NCBI GenBank assembly: GCA_011503125.2
Contig: WWBZ02000022.1
Span: 1,302,001-1,366,000, forward strand
Direction of reading: 5' to 3'
Length of the DNA stretch: 64,000 bases
DNA from: Botryosphaeria dothidea
Taxonomy: Eukaryota; Ascomycota; Dothideomycetes; Botryosphaeriales; Botryosphaeriaceae
Shown: piece after piece, positions 1-11,994 of the stretch
How positions within the stretch are numbered: position 1 is the first letter of the stretch
How the letters are laid out: every line of letters starts with the position of its first letter
The notes under the pieces: generated by a model
The model's input: the letters and a program-made list of their open reading frames with translations, nothing else
Databases searched by the model: none
Told to the model about the DNA's origin: nothing
Program-made: the position numbers and the translations under genes

Positions 1-3000
1 TTATCGCGGATGGATATCGAATGGACCTCCACCGAATAAACCATAGTGACGAGGACCCCGAACTGCTTGTTGACCTTCCTCCATACGCGTTTGATCGTAG
101 CCAAGAATTCCGGACCGAAAGCCGGAGAAGCAAGGTTTGGCGCTTCCGAGAATACCCTCGTCACGACATTCTGGGGACCCCAGTCCCAGATTGGAATGAA
201 AATGAGCCCCAATGGAGGAATTACATACGCCTGTCAGAGCTTCCTTGGCTCAAGGATCACAAGATTACCGGAAGTGTTGTGCTGCCGGGTGTATCGTTCT
301 TGCTCATGGCCATTGAAGGCGTCAAGCAACTGCTCTCGAAGAGCGGGGAAATTGCTGGATTTGAATTACGTGATGTCGCCATTTCGCATGCCCTACTTCT
401 CGATGAAAGCCATGAAGCGGAAGTTCTGCTCTCCATGCGAAAGTCTTCATCTGGACCCGATGCCGCTTGGGACTTCAAAGTATTCGGCTACAGACGAAAC
501 AATTGGCTTGAATGCTGCAGAGGTACCATCGCAGCTGAATTCGCATTTGAAACTGGACCAGTTGATGCTGGACGCGAAACTACCGAGCACAAGAAGCATT
601 TTCATGGATCCATTGATCAATACGAAGTCAACTGTCACAGCAAGAGAGATCTCCGCCGCCAATACGCCGAGCTCGAGCGAGTTGGCTTGGAGTTTGGACC
701 TTTGTTTCAGAATCTCACGGAGGTAAAATGTTCTGATCTTGACGGTCCAATCGGTCAAGCAATCGGCACACTCAGGATCCCGGATATTTCTGCCTGTATG
801 CCATCCGGCTACTTGCAGCCTCACGTCATTCAGCCTGCCACTTTGGACAGTATGATCCATATGATTCCATTCGCGTTGCAGAGTGCTGTGGGGGCACCTC
901 CTCTGAGAGAACCCTCCGTTCCTGTGGCGTTCAAGAGTCTGTGGATTTCTTCGAATATTGAAAAAGAGGCTGGTCACACGTTCACCTGTCATTCATCTGC
1001 GACACCATCTTCGCATAGCAAATTCATTTCGGACATCACATTGTGGGATGAGCAAAGCCGAAATGCCAGAGTGATTTGTAAGGGACTTCAAATTGGGCCT
1101 TTGCAGGAATTTGCTCTCCGAGAGGCTGGTCAGCGGCAGCTCTGCTTCAACGTGAGCTGGAAACCGGACATTGATCTTCTCGGAGAAGAAGTGCAGAGCT
1201 GCTTCAGAGAGTACTTGAGGCCTCTAGAAGACAATGATTCAGCAAACCTGAAACGACTTCAAGACTTACAGCTCGCTGCCACGATCTATGTCCTGGAAGC
1301 AGTTGAATACTTTGAGGATGAGAACAATAAGCTCAAGGAGCTGCCTCCGCATAAGCAGAAGTATTTGAATTGGCTCCGCGTCCAGGCAAGAAATTTTGAA
1401 AAAGAACGGATTGGACATCAGACTGATGATTGGGAAGAGATCTGGAAGGACAAGACAAGAAGGGACGCTTTCTTGAAGAACATTGAAGAGTCCGGACCAG
1501 AGGGAAAGTTGATTGTGCGCATGGGCAGCCACATTATACCGGTCCTTCGAGCGGAGCAAGATGCACTCCACCTCATCTTCATGGACTCTCTCCTGGAAGA
1601 GTACTACAGCCATATGGTCGGAACAGACAAGGTCCGTGGTCTTTTGAGTGCGTACCTGGACCTATATAGCCATAAGACTCGTGACTTGCGAGTCTGTGAA
1701 GTAGGCGCTGGTACAGGCGGAGCGACTGCTAGCGTACTGGAGACACTCTGCCCCCATGGAATCCGAGGCAAACGATCAACTCGCCTGCGGAAGTACACCT
1801 TCACCGACATCTCTTCCGGTTCGTTTGAGAGAGCTCAAGTGAAGTTCACCAAGTGGCGAGAGATCCTGGAGTTCCGAGCGCTGGACGTCGAAAAAGACCT
1901 CACTGGCCAGGGTTTCGAGGAAGTCGAGGGCACCTACGATGTCGTCATTGCAGCCAATGTCCTCCACGCTACATCGGATCTATCGCAGACTCTGGAGAAC
2001 ATTTATCGTCTGCTGAAGCCAGGCGGCAAGCTCATTATCCAAGAATTCACACAGCCAGAATTTCTTGCAGGGCCAGTCTCTTTTGGCCTTCTTCCTGACT
2101 GGTGGCGCAGTACCGAACCAAGTCGCCAATGGGGGCCGCTGCTGACAGAAAAGGGCTGGGTTGCAGCGTTGCGAGAAAACGGCTTCGAGAAATCTGTCCT
2201 CCGTTTGCCTGACACTTTGAATCCAGACCTGCATGTCCAAAGTTTGATCGTGGCGACAGCCCAGGAAGACGAAAAGTCGCAACCGGAGACTGAAGTGAAA
2301 AGAACATTTGTTGTTACTTCGGAGAGGCCTGCTTTGCGGGAGCAGCTCGTTGCTGATAACTTGGCAGCCCAGCTCATGACCATGTATGCCGGCAAACTTG
2401 AGCTTAAAGTACGTCCATTCACGCAGCTCGAGGAGTACAATCTCGAAGACTCTTATTGTGTCGTCACCACGGAGCTGGGTGATTCTTTCTTGGCGGGAGA
2501 AATTGAACACGAGCAATGGACAGCAATGAGAAAGCTCCTTGCCGTCGCAAGCGGAGTCATCTGGACAACCACTGATCCAATTGAAAACCCGAAGGTCGGC
2601 CTATCCACTGGATTACTGCGTACACTCCGGTGGGAGAGAGAGCAGAATGGATGCGACCTCACGACTGTGGCGTTTGAAGACTTGGAGAAGAATGAGAGTG
2701 AAGTAGCACGTCATCTCAGAAGGATCTACAGGCGTCACTTTGTCGAGGGTCGTGACAGGAACGCTGAATACCTAATCCGTGGGAACCTGGTCCGCACTAA
2801 CCGCTTGATTGAGGCATCATACGCCAACGATTTCATCAGCTCCAGCTGTGCTAAACCAAACGCCCAGCCCCAGGCTTTCGGCGCAGATAAATCGAGAGCG
2901 CTCAAGCTTAGTATGGGTTTCCACAACCCCTTTGAATACACCGCTAACAAAGCGACAGGAATTGCCACTCCTGGCCAGCTCAACTCCTTGCGTTTTGTTG

Positions 3001-5091
3001 ACGACGAAGAGTTCGCGAACCCTCTCCCTGACAGCTACGTCGAAGTCGAGATCAAGGCCACTGGCCTGAGCTACAGAGATATTCTTGCAGCTACAGGTGA
3101 AGTTCCAGCCGATAATTTGGGAACCGAAGGTGCGGGCTTCGTAACGCGTGTGGGCTCCCACGTCACCGACATGGAGATCGGGGACAGGGTCATTGTTCTC
3201 TCAGCCAACCAGGGAACCTTCCAAACATATACCAGGATACCGAAGGGTGCTGCTATCAAGATTCCCGAGAGCATGGATTTTGATGTTGCTGCTGGTCTGC
3301 CAGTTGCTTCCTTCGTCGCCTTCTATTCTCTTGTGGAAGTCGGACGTCTGAAGAAGGGAGAGTCATGTCTTATCCACGCAGCTGCTGGTGGCGTCGGTCA
3401 AGCAGCTATTCAGATTGCTAAATCTCAGGACGCGGAAATATTCGCAACTGTCTCATCGGAAGAGAAGAGAGATCTTCTCATTAACGTCTACGGAATCCCG
3501 AAGGATCACATCTTTTCGTCCAGAGATCTTTCTTTTGCCAAAGGTGTCAAACGCATGACCGAAGATCGTGGCATCGACGTCATTCTCAATTCCCTATCAG
3601 GCGAAGCACTCCGGAGATCTTGGGACTGCGTTGCACCATTCGGTCGTTTCGTGGAGATCGGAAGTCGCGATGTATTTGCAGACGCCAACCTGAACATGGG
3701 ACCATTCGCCAGATCAGCAACGTTTACCGCCGTGGATTTGCCTTCCATTGTCAATCTGGACGTCAAGACGACTGCCCGCGTTCTCAATCAAATCATTGAG
3801 CTCTGGGAACGAGAAGAGATCAAAACTGCCACTCCGACGACCGTCTACACGTATTCTCAGATAGAAGAGGCTTTTAGTCTTCTCCAACAGGGCAGCCATG
3901 TAGGCAAGGTCGTTCTCACAGCAAGCGAGGACGACGTGGTCAACGTCATTCCCAAGCCAAGAGCTTCTACTAGACTTAAGGAGGATGCCTCATACATTTT
4001 GAGCGGTGGTCTTGGAGGTCTCGGCCGAAGTGTCGCCAAGTGGATGGCCCTCCAGGGTGCGCAGAATCTTATCTTCTTGACCCGGTCTGGAGCTTCGAGT
4101 GATGCTGCCCAGGAGCTGGTCGAAGATATCAAGAGAATGGGTGTTCGTTGCGAAGTATTCGAGTGTGATGTCAGCTATGATGGAACTCTGTTGGCCGCTC
4201 TACGTTCGTGCGAAGAATCTGGGATGCCGAAGATAGCGGGTGTTGTGCAGGCGGCTGTCGAGTTCAAGGTAAGCATTCTCCTACTACGTCAGAGATGGAT
4301 GAAGATGACTGACCGTATTCACGCAGAACTCTCCATTCGAATCTATGTCTCTTGAAGACTTTCAGGCTGCATTGGCTCCAAAGGTCCACGGTTCCTGGAA
4401 TCTTCATGAGTACCTTCCCAAGGATCTCGACTTCTTCATCATGCTTTCTAGCCACAACGCTGTTCTCGGCGCCAAGAACCAGGCAAATTACGCTGCAGCC
4501 AATACTTACCAAGATGCTTTGGCACATTACCGCCGGGCTCGCGGCCTACCTGCAACTACTCTCGATCTCGGCAATGTCTTCTCAGTGGGCTCTACGGCAA
4601 CCAACCGCGAGACACTCAACCCCAACCCACTGTTCTTCTTCCCGGATGATGATGGCGGCATCCAAGAACAGCAGTTCCTCGCTCTGATCGAGTATCATAT
4701 TGACAAGCAGCGCGCGACCGCATCGGGAGTGGAGCCGCAGGTTGCAGTCGGATTGCCATGTGCCGCGGATTTCCGAGGAAGAGCAGCATCAGAGCCTGCC
4801 TTCTTGAGAACTCCACTGTTCACGCATCTGCGCTCAGGCGCTGCGGTCGGCGTTGCCGCGGCCGGTCTTGATAGCGACAGTGATCGCTTGTCGGTGAAGA
4901 CGAACTCGACGAGAGCGACAAGGAGACGGAGAACCACAACAGTTTCAAGGAAGAATGTCCCGACGGAGGGAGAGGAGGATGACAGAATGTCGATTCGTAG
5001 CGCATCTACGTGGAGAAGCTCGTCAACTTGGAGGAGTTCGTGGGCAAGGCGGCGGCCTGGTTCGAGGAGGACTGTGTCAGGTGGGCTGTGA
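1..5091 (+). CDS. Highly reducing type I polyketide synthase, 3' part (DH-cMT-ER-KR), open at the left edge
   Basis: The frame is open through the left edge, so KS and AT would lie outside. Exons are 1-4268 and 4327-5091; a 58-bp GT..AG intron interrupts the KR in phase 0. Domains in order: AT-DH linker, DH with its His in DHKITGSVVLPG and its Asp in QPATLD (usually HPxxLD), C-methyltransferase with SAM motif VGAGTGGAT, ER with NADPH motif AAAGGVGQAA, KR with GGLGGLG and the active-site NYAAAN. Such enzymes build reduced, methylated polyketides. After the KR the usual PLFTHLR linker gives way to an Arg/Ser-rich tail ending at 5089-5091, and no carrier domain with a GxDSL motif is seen. The enzyme may be degenerate, may use a carrier in trans, or may be mis-spliced here. 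Gene identity is sure; integrity is doubtful. Confidence 0.93.
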
Positions 5092-8000
5092 AAACACTAT
5101 GCTCGAACGAGGCAATCATTAAATTGTTGATGATCGACGATTAGACGAAGCTAGCCATGGATAAACAAATTCGGACACTCGTTGATATGGACCCCAAGTG
5201 CGCACTATTTCCTTGGAATTGGCAACTCCGTCAAAGACATGTCGGAGCGCCACTACCGGACGCGCTAGGAGCTAGATACCTATTACTATTTGCGGTAAGA
5301 ACAGTGTATAATGGAAGCAGCTGATCAAGAGAACCTCAAGAACCAGCTGGCCTCACTTCGAAACTCCGGGCCAACTTGCCTAGTTGCGGAGAGAACTGCC
5401 GGAACGGAAGCTGCAGTGGCCGTCAAAGTAGATGCTGAGCAGGCCCACTGCTGCGTGAAGGTCATGCACTGGTCTGGATCACGCGAGAGACACAGGCTCG
5501 CAACAGACTTCAAACATCACAACTCTAAACTGCATGCTGATCCCGACGGGCATCGAGTATTGCGAGCCTAAGTTTCAGAGGATTTACGAACGCAATATTG
5601 GTGACGATGTCGTGTCCTGACATCATGGTAGCGAGGTGCCACAGGAGCTCCGATTTTCGCTGTCGACTTCCACTGTGGGAATTGCGAACTTAGGGTCAGC
5701 CCACTGAAGGAACGTATGACTCGGGAGTTGGTTCCTTAAACGCTTGCACATTCCTCAAATGCCGCCATTCGCTGGGGCGGGAGAGCAACTAACGAGCAGA
5801 AAATGCCTCCAGGTCTCCACTCTCGCACACCCGCCTCCAAATCCGGTTCTCCGCTCGAACCCCCGCGCGACATGCAGAGCCAAAATCAACGACTTCTGTT
5901 GCCCGCCCTCCAGACGAATGCTCCACGGCGCCTCGTTGACGCACGTGAGAACGAGACAGTGCCCGGCGCGCTTCCCAGGCAGCCAGTCGCGTCGGCCACG
6001 TGTGTTGCAGGACCGCGTTCCCATTACCTAATGAGTACGCAAGCTTCGCAGCGGATTGGATGCCAGGAAGCGGTGGTCCCTGTGCAACGGCGGGGTTTAC
6101 AGGAGAGAAAAAAAGTTCTTTACGGGCACCTTGCTGGATGGAGCAAAGAACTGACACAGCTGTATGCAAAAGGGCGCAGAGGGCAATGGTGCAGTGCGGT
6201 GCGGTGCGGAAGATCGCGATCGTCAGGTACCAGGCGTAATGCTGGCTCTGGAACGCGGTGCTCTAGGCTTCCCGGACTGAAAGCAGCGCAGGTGGATACT
6301 GTTGCAGCCTGCGCAGAGATGGATATGGGTCCCGCGGCAGCGCTAGAGGGATGGCCACCGTGGACGGAGTGGGTTCTGTGGAGGAGACCGTGGGCCAGAC
6401 TGAGCATGCAGGCCGACGACAACCGCAAAAGGTGTGGCTGAGGGCATTGCGGCAGAGGGGCAGGAGGCTGAGCGCGAGCGAGCGGGCATGTGGTTGCATC
6501 GTGAAACTGGGACACGCGGTGACCGGGCTGGCACCCATGTTGACGTGTCCACAGTGCAGCGGCATTTGTTGACAGGCCCCGTTAATGATCTCATGGACGC
6601 ATCACGGAGGCACTGGCAGGAGGGCGAGAGGAGGGAGGAAATGAAGAAGGCGCAAAAGAAGGGGTGTCGCAATGAAAGGGCGGGATTGCTCAGGCTGGAG
6701 GTCGATCAGGGAGTTGGTGGTACTATTCTCAGCGGCGGCAGCGGCGGAGGCATTGACATTGACGCGACATTGCCCACAGCTTGCGCGGTATTTGCAAAGG
6801 GCCTGGACGCGGCCAGGAGGCGGGCCAGCATCGTGATGACTTGTTGATGCTCACCGGTGTTTACGAGCATGTTGGCCATGCAGCAGTGGCCCTGGCGGCA
6901 GCGGACCCCATTGGAAGCTGTCATTCGGGGATCATGAAGATGTCAGCTCACGGGCAGCTCACGGGTCGTCGCAGCAGCTCGTGTCGGGTGAGGTCTGAGG
7001 CCCACCCAGATCACAAGGGCAGATGTGTTTTGAGCCGCAGCGAAGCGGCAGGCATGTCGCAGGGCGCGAACGGCAGATCGCTTCCGCCGGCCAAGCCAGG
7101 CGTCTCCAGCGACATCGGCCAAGGCCAAGCGCTCTTGCACCGGTCAACTGCGCGCTGGCAAGGCTCCGGCTGCAGGCCCGGCGACGAGACAGGTAGCACT
7201 GCGGCGATCGGGTAAGAGAAACACGGATTGAGCTGGGCGCGCTCGATCAATGGGCGCGCTCGTCTGGCGCAGGTGGGGACGGATCTGATGCGATGTGAGC
7301 GCGGCCTTGGCTGCGGCGCACCACCGCGAGGAATTTTTTTCTAGAAGCGCCGGCTGCTAGCCCAGTCAGTGCTGCCGTTACTAAGAGAAACGCACTGTGT
7401 CCGGCTCCCGTGCCACGGTGCCCGTCGCGGCTGAAAACCTCAGCAGTGGTGCGCCATTATTGACTCCGCCTGCTGCGCGCCTCGCCGCCGCGGCGAATTC
7501 AGAAGCGTTGCACGACGCTGTTCGAGCTCCGAGGAGATGCTCGCGATTCTGGAGAAGCTGGTCTGCAGTGCGCCAAACTGCGGGGAAGCGAGGCCGGCGT
7601 CCAATAATGCGCGGCGTCAGGCGATGGGCTGGCTTCTCGGACAGCCAGCCGGGCACGCAGGCCGTCGACATGGCGGGAACGGGGCGGTGGATGATGCGAT
7701 GGGCGCGGAGTCATCGCTGAGGTCACTGGACGGGCAGCGGGCGCGCTGTGGGCCGGGGGCGTGGGCGGGAGGCAGCGCGGGAAGCGCACAGGGCTCAGGA
7801 ATAGGAGCAAATTAGCGCCGGCATTCGGCCATGCGCACAGGGGCACCGCATTTTCTCGGACCATCGTCATCATGGCGCTGGTCATGAGAATTCTTTTGCC
7901 AGTGCTCGAAACGCCTAGTACCTTTTTTTTTTGAGTGCCACGCATTGCACCACTACATAAGCCCCCCGGAGCCGCACCCCACGGCGAGGGTCTTGTCTTT

Positions 8001-8192
8001 GAGACACCCTATCCTGATTGCGAGGACTATGTTCAATCCCACACCCCGCCTGCGCCAACTGATCCAACACAAGACGCTATCCTGAGCGCTTACCCCAGAT
8101 CGTCCGCAAACACCTGCCGAATCCGGTCATCCTGTGCCGGCTGTCACCCCACCACCACATCCCTTTGCTGCAATCCTATCTTTCCCACCATA
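5092..8192. other. Gene-free interval between the PKS and LDB19
   Basis: Several open frames exist here on both strands, but none shows a recognisable domain or a coherent exon structure; they look like chance frames in GC-rich DNA. The last few hundred bases before 8193 probably hold the LDB19 promoter and 5' leader, with a run of about ten T at 7923-7932. Confidence 0.6.
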
Positions 8193-9527
8193 ATGCCTGG
8201 CATTCTTCACTTTCCCATGCCGAAGCGGTCGGACTCTTCTTCGCCTCCGCCCTACGATCTCGATCCGCACGAGAACAAAATCCTGGCCAAGGTCATCAAG
8301 CGCGCCACCTCGCCCAACCGTGCCAACATGGATGCTCTCAAGCGCCACAGCCTGGTCGGCCGCCACAAGAACGAGAGGAAGAGTGCCACCAAGCTGGAGT
8401 CCGCAAAGCCCGCCAAGATGGATCTCGTCGTCGAATCGCCACCAATTGTCCTGTACAACTCGCCCCAGAACTCCACCGGCGCCATTTTCTCCGGTCAGCT
8501 CAAGGTCGACGTCACTGAGTCCGACGTCACCATCGACAAGTTCGAGATGAAGCTGCTGGTGACCACTACCACCAAGGAGCCTGTTGCGAAGCAATGCCCC
8601 GACTGCGCCTCGCAAACCACCGAACTGAAGAAGTGGACCTTCAACAACCAGGGCCAGCTGATTCTCAATAAGGGCGAGCACCAGTTTCCCTTCAGCTACC
8701 TGGTCCCCGGCCACCTCCCTGCTTCTACCAACAACTCCCTTATTCACCTCGAGTACCGCCTTGCTGCCGAGGCCGTCAACTCGACCGGAGAAGCCATCAC
8801 CTTTGGCCGCACCGTCACCATTAAGCGTGCTATCCTGCCTGCGAATGACAAGCACTCTGTTCGCATCTTCCCTCCCACCAACCTGACGGCCTCCGTTACC
8901 CTTCCCAACGTCGTCCACCCCATTGGAGACTTCAATGTCGAGATGCGTATGTCTGGCCTTGTCGAGGAGAAAAGGGACAAGTCTACCACCCGTTGGAAGC
9001 TGCGCAAGCTCAACTGGCGCATTGAGGAGCACACCAAGTTCATCTCCCCTGCTTGCCCTAAGCACATCTCCAAGGTTGGTGGTGAAAGCAAAGGCATTCT
9101 CCACGAGGATACTCGTGTCATAGGCTCGGATGACGTCAAGCACGGCTGGAAGACAGACATTCAGAACGACCAGATCGAGGTCGAATTCCATGCCATGGTC
9201 AATCCCGTCCTCAACCCCGCCTGTGATGTCCAGGCAGAGAACGGCCTGGAAGTTAAGCACAACCTTGTCGTTGAGATGGTTGTTGCTGAGGAATGGGCCC
9301 CTGACAACAAGCCGACACAAGTCACACCCACCGGTGCTGCGCGCGTACTCCGAACTCAATTCAACCTTGTCCTTACCGAGAGAGCTGGCCTCGGAATCTC
9401 GTGGGATGAAGAGCAGCCGCCGACGTATGACGACGTTTGCGATTGCGAGTCCCCCCCTACCTATACGCAAGAATTGGCTTGCCGCCCGTCCGGTGAGATC
9501 GAGCGGCTCTCGCTGAACCACTCCTAA
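8193..9527 (+). CDS. LDB19: LDB19/ART1-type alpha-arrestin, ubiquitin-ligase adaptor
   Basis: Single exon of 444 aa. The start is the first in-frame ATG, at MPGILHFPMP; the frame upstream opens only with GTG. Residues from about 75 match the LDB19 arrestin-N family: VESPPIVLY, then CPDCASQTTE, FPFSYLVPGHLPA and IFPPTNLTA. Two PPTY motifs (PPxY) lie at residues 409-412 and 421-424, the type that binds the WW domains of the HECT ligase Rsp5/NEDD4. Known family role: recruits Rsp5 to plasma-membrane amino-acid permeases so that they are ubiquitinated and endocytosed; the cell site (cytosol, Golgi, plasma membrane) is inferred from family. The tail after the motifs is short and Cys-containing. 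It has no introns, unlike most neighbours. Confidence 0.9.
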   Translation: MPGILHFPMPKRSDSSSPPPYDLDPHENKILAKVIKRATSPNRANMDALKRHSLVGRHKNERKSATKLESAKPAKMDLVVESPPIVLYNSPQNSTGAIFSGQLKVDVTESDVTIDKFEMKLLVTTTTKEPVAKQCPDCASQTTELKKWTFNNQGQLILNKGEHQFPFSYLVPGHLPASTNNSLIHLEYRLAAEAVNSTGEAITFGRTVTIKRAILPANDKHSVRIFPPTNLTASVTLPNVVHPIGDFNVEMRMSGLVEEKRDKSTTRWKLRKLNWRIEEHTKFISPACPKHISKVGGESKGILHEDTRVIGSDDVKHGWKTDIQNDQIEVEFHAMVNPVLNPACDVQAENGLEVKHNLVVEMVVAEEWAPDNKPTQVTPTGAARVLRTQFNLVLTERAGLGISWDEEQPPTYDDVCDCESPPTYTQELACRPSGEIERLSLNHS

Positions 9528-10363
9528 ACTATACCACGCCTATCGTTCAACACTTTTGAGACGCGGTTACGAATTTCTTTTGTAATTTCAAGTTAGAAGA
9601 ACTCAGGGTGGATGCGGAGGATATACCCAAGCATGCCACGGATTGGCAGCTCACTGATTGGTCATCTTTTCATTGGAGTTTCGGGATAAAAAAAAAGCAT
9701 TGTTTGGATGGCTCGAGGGAAAGCATGAGCCGGTGGATTTGTGTGATCGGGACATGGAACCGGCGTCTAGAACAACGGACAGCATCCGTACCAATACCCA
9801 GTAGCTGCGTAGATGGCAGCACGCGATCAATATACTCTAATCTCAACATTAACAACATTTGTCTATTTCGTGTGATGCGGCATTTTGACGGATCGAGCAG
9901 GTTTGCGTGGTTATTCGCTTGCTAGGTCTCGTTTGCGATTCTGGTCCACAGTTCCCTGATTCATCATCCGTACCATACACCAAGTCAGGAGTGTCTGGAG
10001 GGCAAGGATGAAGGTTCATGCTCGGCCGTGACTCGGAGGTCTAAGGTAGCGTCGCATGCAGGGAGAGTCTATCGCCACGAGAGTCGAAACGCACGGGGTG
10101 CCCGCCGTTGGAGTGAAGAATTTAGCAGAAATTTTGAGTGTGGCAAGACGATTTACGAGGTGAGGTCGTGGATGCCGGGGAAGATCCCGCTGTCAACCGA
10201 AGATCCTGATGACGTTAGCGGCCAAGCCAGTTCTGGCGGGCCCGAAGCGGGCCGGGAGTTTGCAATGGTCTTGGCGAGTTTGCACCCAAGAAGTTTCCTT
10301 GCGCGCGCTCTGCTGCAGGCAGCTCCGTCCAGCTGCAACCCATACCCAGCAACCCCCGCCGAG
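9528..10363. other. Intergenic: 3' end of LDB19 and upstream region of PRP19
   Basis: No supported gene. The first half is AT-richer, consistent with a 3' untranslated region. The part next to 10364 should contain the PRP19 promoter, but no specific motif can be assigned. Confidence 0.6.
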
Positions 10364-11994
10364 ATGTTGTGCGCAAGTATGGACACTCGCCCCGCGCTTC
10401 AATTGCTGCTGCTGACCGTTCTTCAGTTTCTGGCGAAGCGCCGCAGGTCCCCGTCGCGTCGAAGAAGAGCGGTTCGTCCATCTCGAAGCTCCATTCAGAG
10501 ACGCGCCTGAGCTCACACGCCCGCAGGAAACGTTTTTGAGAAGCGTCTGATCGAGACGTATATTGCCGAGCACGGCACTGATCCCGTCAACGGCGAAGAG
10601 CTTACCACCGACGACCTTGTCGAGCTCAAGACCCAGCGCGTCGTTCGCCCGCGCCCTCCGACACTCACTTCTATTCCCTCCCTCCTCGCAACTTTCCAGA
10701 ACGAATGGGATGCCGTCGCCCTTGAAACGTATCAGTTGAAGCAGCAGCTTTCGCAGACCCGCCAGGAGCTCAGCACTGCCCTCTATCAACACGATGCAGC
10801 CGTCAGGGTCATCGCGCGGTTAACGCGCGAGAGGGACGAGGCACGCGATGCGCTCTCCCGTATCAGCGTGAGCGGAGGTGGCGCGCCTGGTGGAGATGCC
10901 ATGCAGGTGGATAGCGCAGCTCTGCCTGATGAGATTACTGCGAAGATCGATCAGACACATGCAGAGTACGCCACCATTCCCGGCTTTGTTGAGAAAGAAG
11001 CTAACTGTTCGCAGCCTATCTTCCACGCGGAGGAAACGGCCCATTCCGGATGGCTGGGCGACGGCTGATAGTATTCAATCCTTCGACACCACTTTCGAGA
11101 CGGAGCCTCTGTACCCCGGCGGCAAAACGCTTGCTCTCGACAAGTCTGGCGACCTCGCGCTTACTGGTGGAAAGGATGGCGTTGCTGGTGTCTTCTCGAT
11201 ATCACAGAAGCAGGTGGTTCAGCCGTTGAAGGCGGGGGGCAGCGTCACTGCAGGCGCCTGGTACAGCGACAAGCCCGTTGTTGCGACGTCGACGGGCGCG
11301 GTCAAGGTGTTCGAGAACGGCGCGGAGGTTGCTCAGATTGGTTCCCACGCTGGAGCTGCTACTTCTCTTTCCCTTCACCCTTGCGGTGATATTCTGGCTT
11401 CGACGGGTGTGGACAAGAGCTACGTTCTCTACGACCTGGCCAGCAACAAGCAGCTCACGCAGGTCTTTACTGATGCCGGTATGTGTCATGTGATACCATG
11501 CTCTGTGAACAAGCTACTGACTCTCATTAGAACTTCTCTGCAGTGGCTTCCATCCAGACGGCCATCTCTTCGCCGCAGGTGGCAGAGACGGGCAGATCAA
11601 GGTCTTCGACGTCAAGACGGGCGAGAGCATGGCCACGTTCGATGCAGGAGGACCTCTCCAGGCGATTGCTTTCTCGGAGAACGGCACGTGGCTGGCGGCT
11701 GCAGTGCAGGGAGAGACGAGTGTTCAGATCTGGGATTTGCGCAAGGCGGCAAGCATCAAGACGTTGGACATTGGCAGCACGGTCGAGAGCTTGCAATGGG
11801 ATTACACGGGCCAATTCCTTGCGGCGGCAGGATCGGGCAGCGTCGCCGTTCAGCACTACGCAAAGTCGTCCAAGAGCTGGTCAGAACCGTTTAGGAAAGC
11901 CATCGCGGCAACGGGAGTGCAGTGGGGAGCTTCGGCGCAGTCTCTTGTGACGCTCACGGCCGAGGGAGGGCTCGCAGTTCTGGGCTCGGGTTGA
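10364..11994 (+). CDS. prp19: Pre-mRNA-processing factor 19, U-box E3 ubiquitin ligase of the NineTeen complex
   Basis: Exons 10364-10376, 10427-10471, 10527-10965, 11015-11478 and 11531-11994 give 474 aa with every phase closing. The first coding exon is only 13 nt and encodes MLCA plus one base; joined to exon 2 it yields the canonical start MLCAISGEAP. A U-box follows (SGNVFEKRLIE, DPVNGEELT), then a coiled-coil region (about 65-135), the conserved STRRKRPIP segment, and a C-terminal WD40 propeller from about residue 185 (HPDGHLFAAGGRDGQIKVFD). Prp19 tetramerises, ubiquitinates spliceosome components and stabilises U4/U6.U5 during activation; it acts in the nucleus. Intron 2 has an unusual GTTCGT donor. 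Other introns have good CTAAC branch sites. Confidence 0.95.

Noticed and set aside
5311..5571. 86-codon frame just downstream of the PKS as a possible stand-alone carrier protein
   Set aside because: Its translation has no GxDSL motif or helical carrier pattern.
8127..9521. 464-codon open frame antisense to LDB19
   Set aside because: It lies entirely opposite a clearly coding gene, and its Val/Gly/Leu-rich translation mirrors the codon bias of the sense strand.
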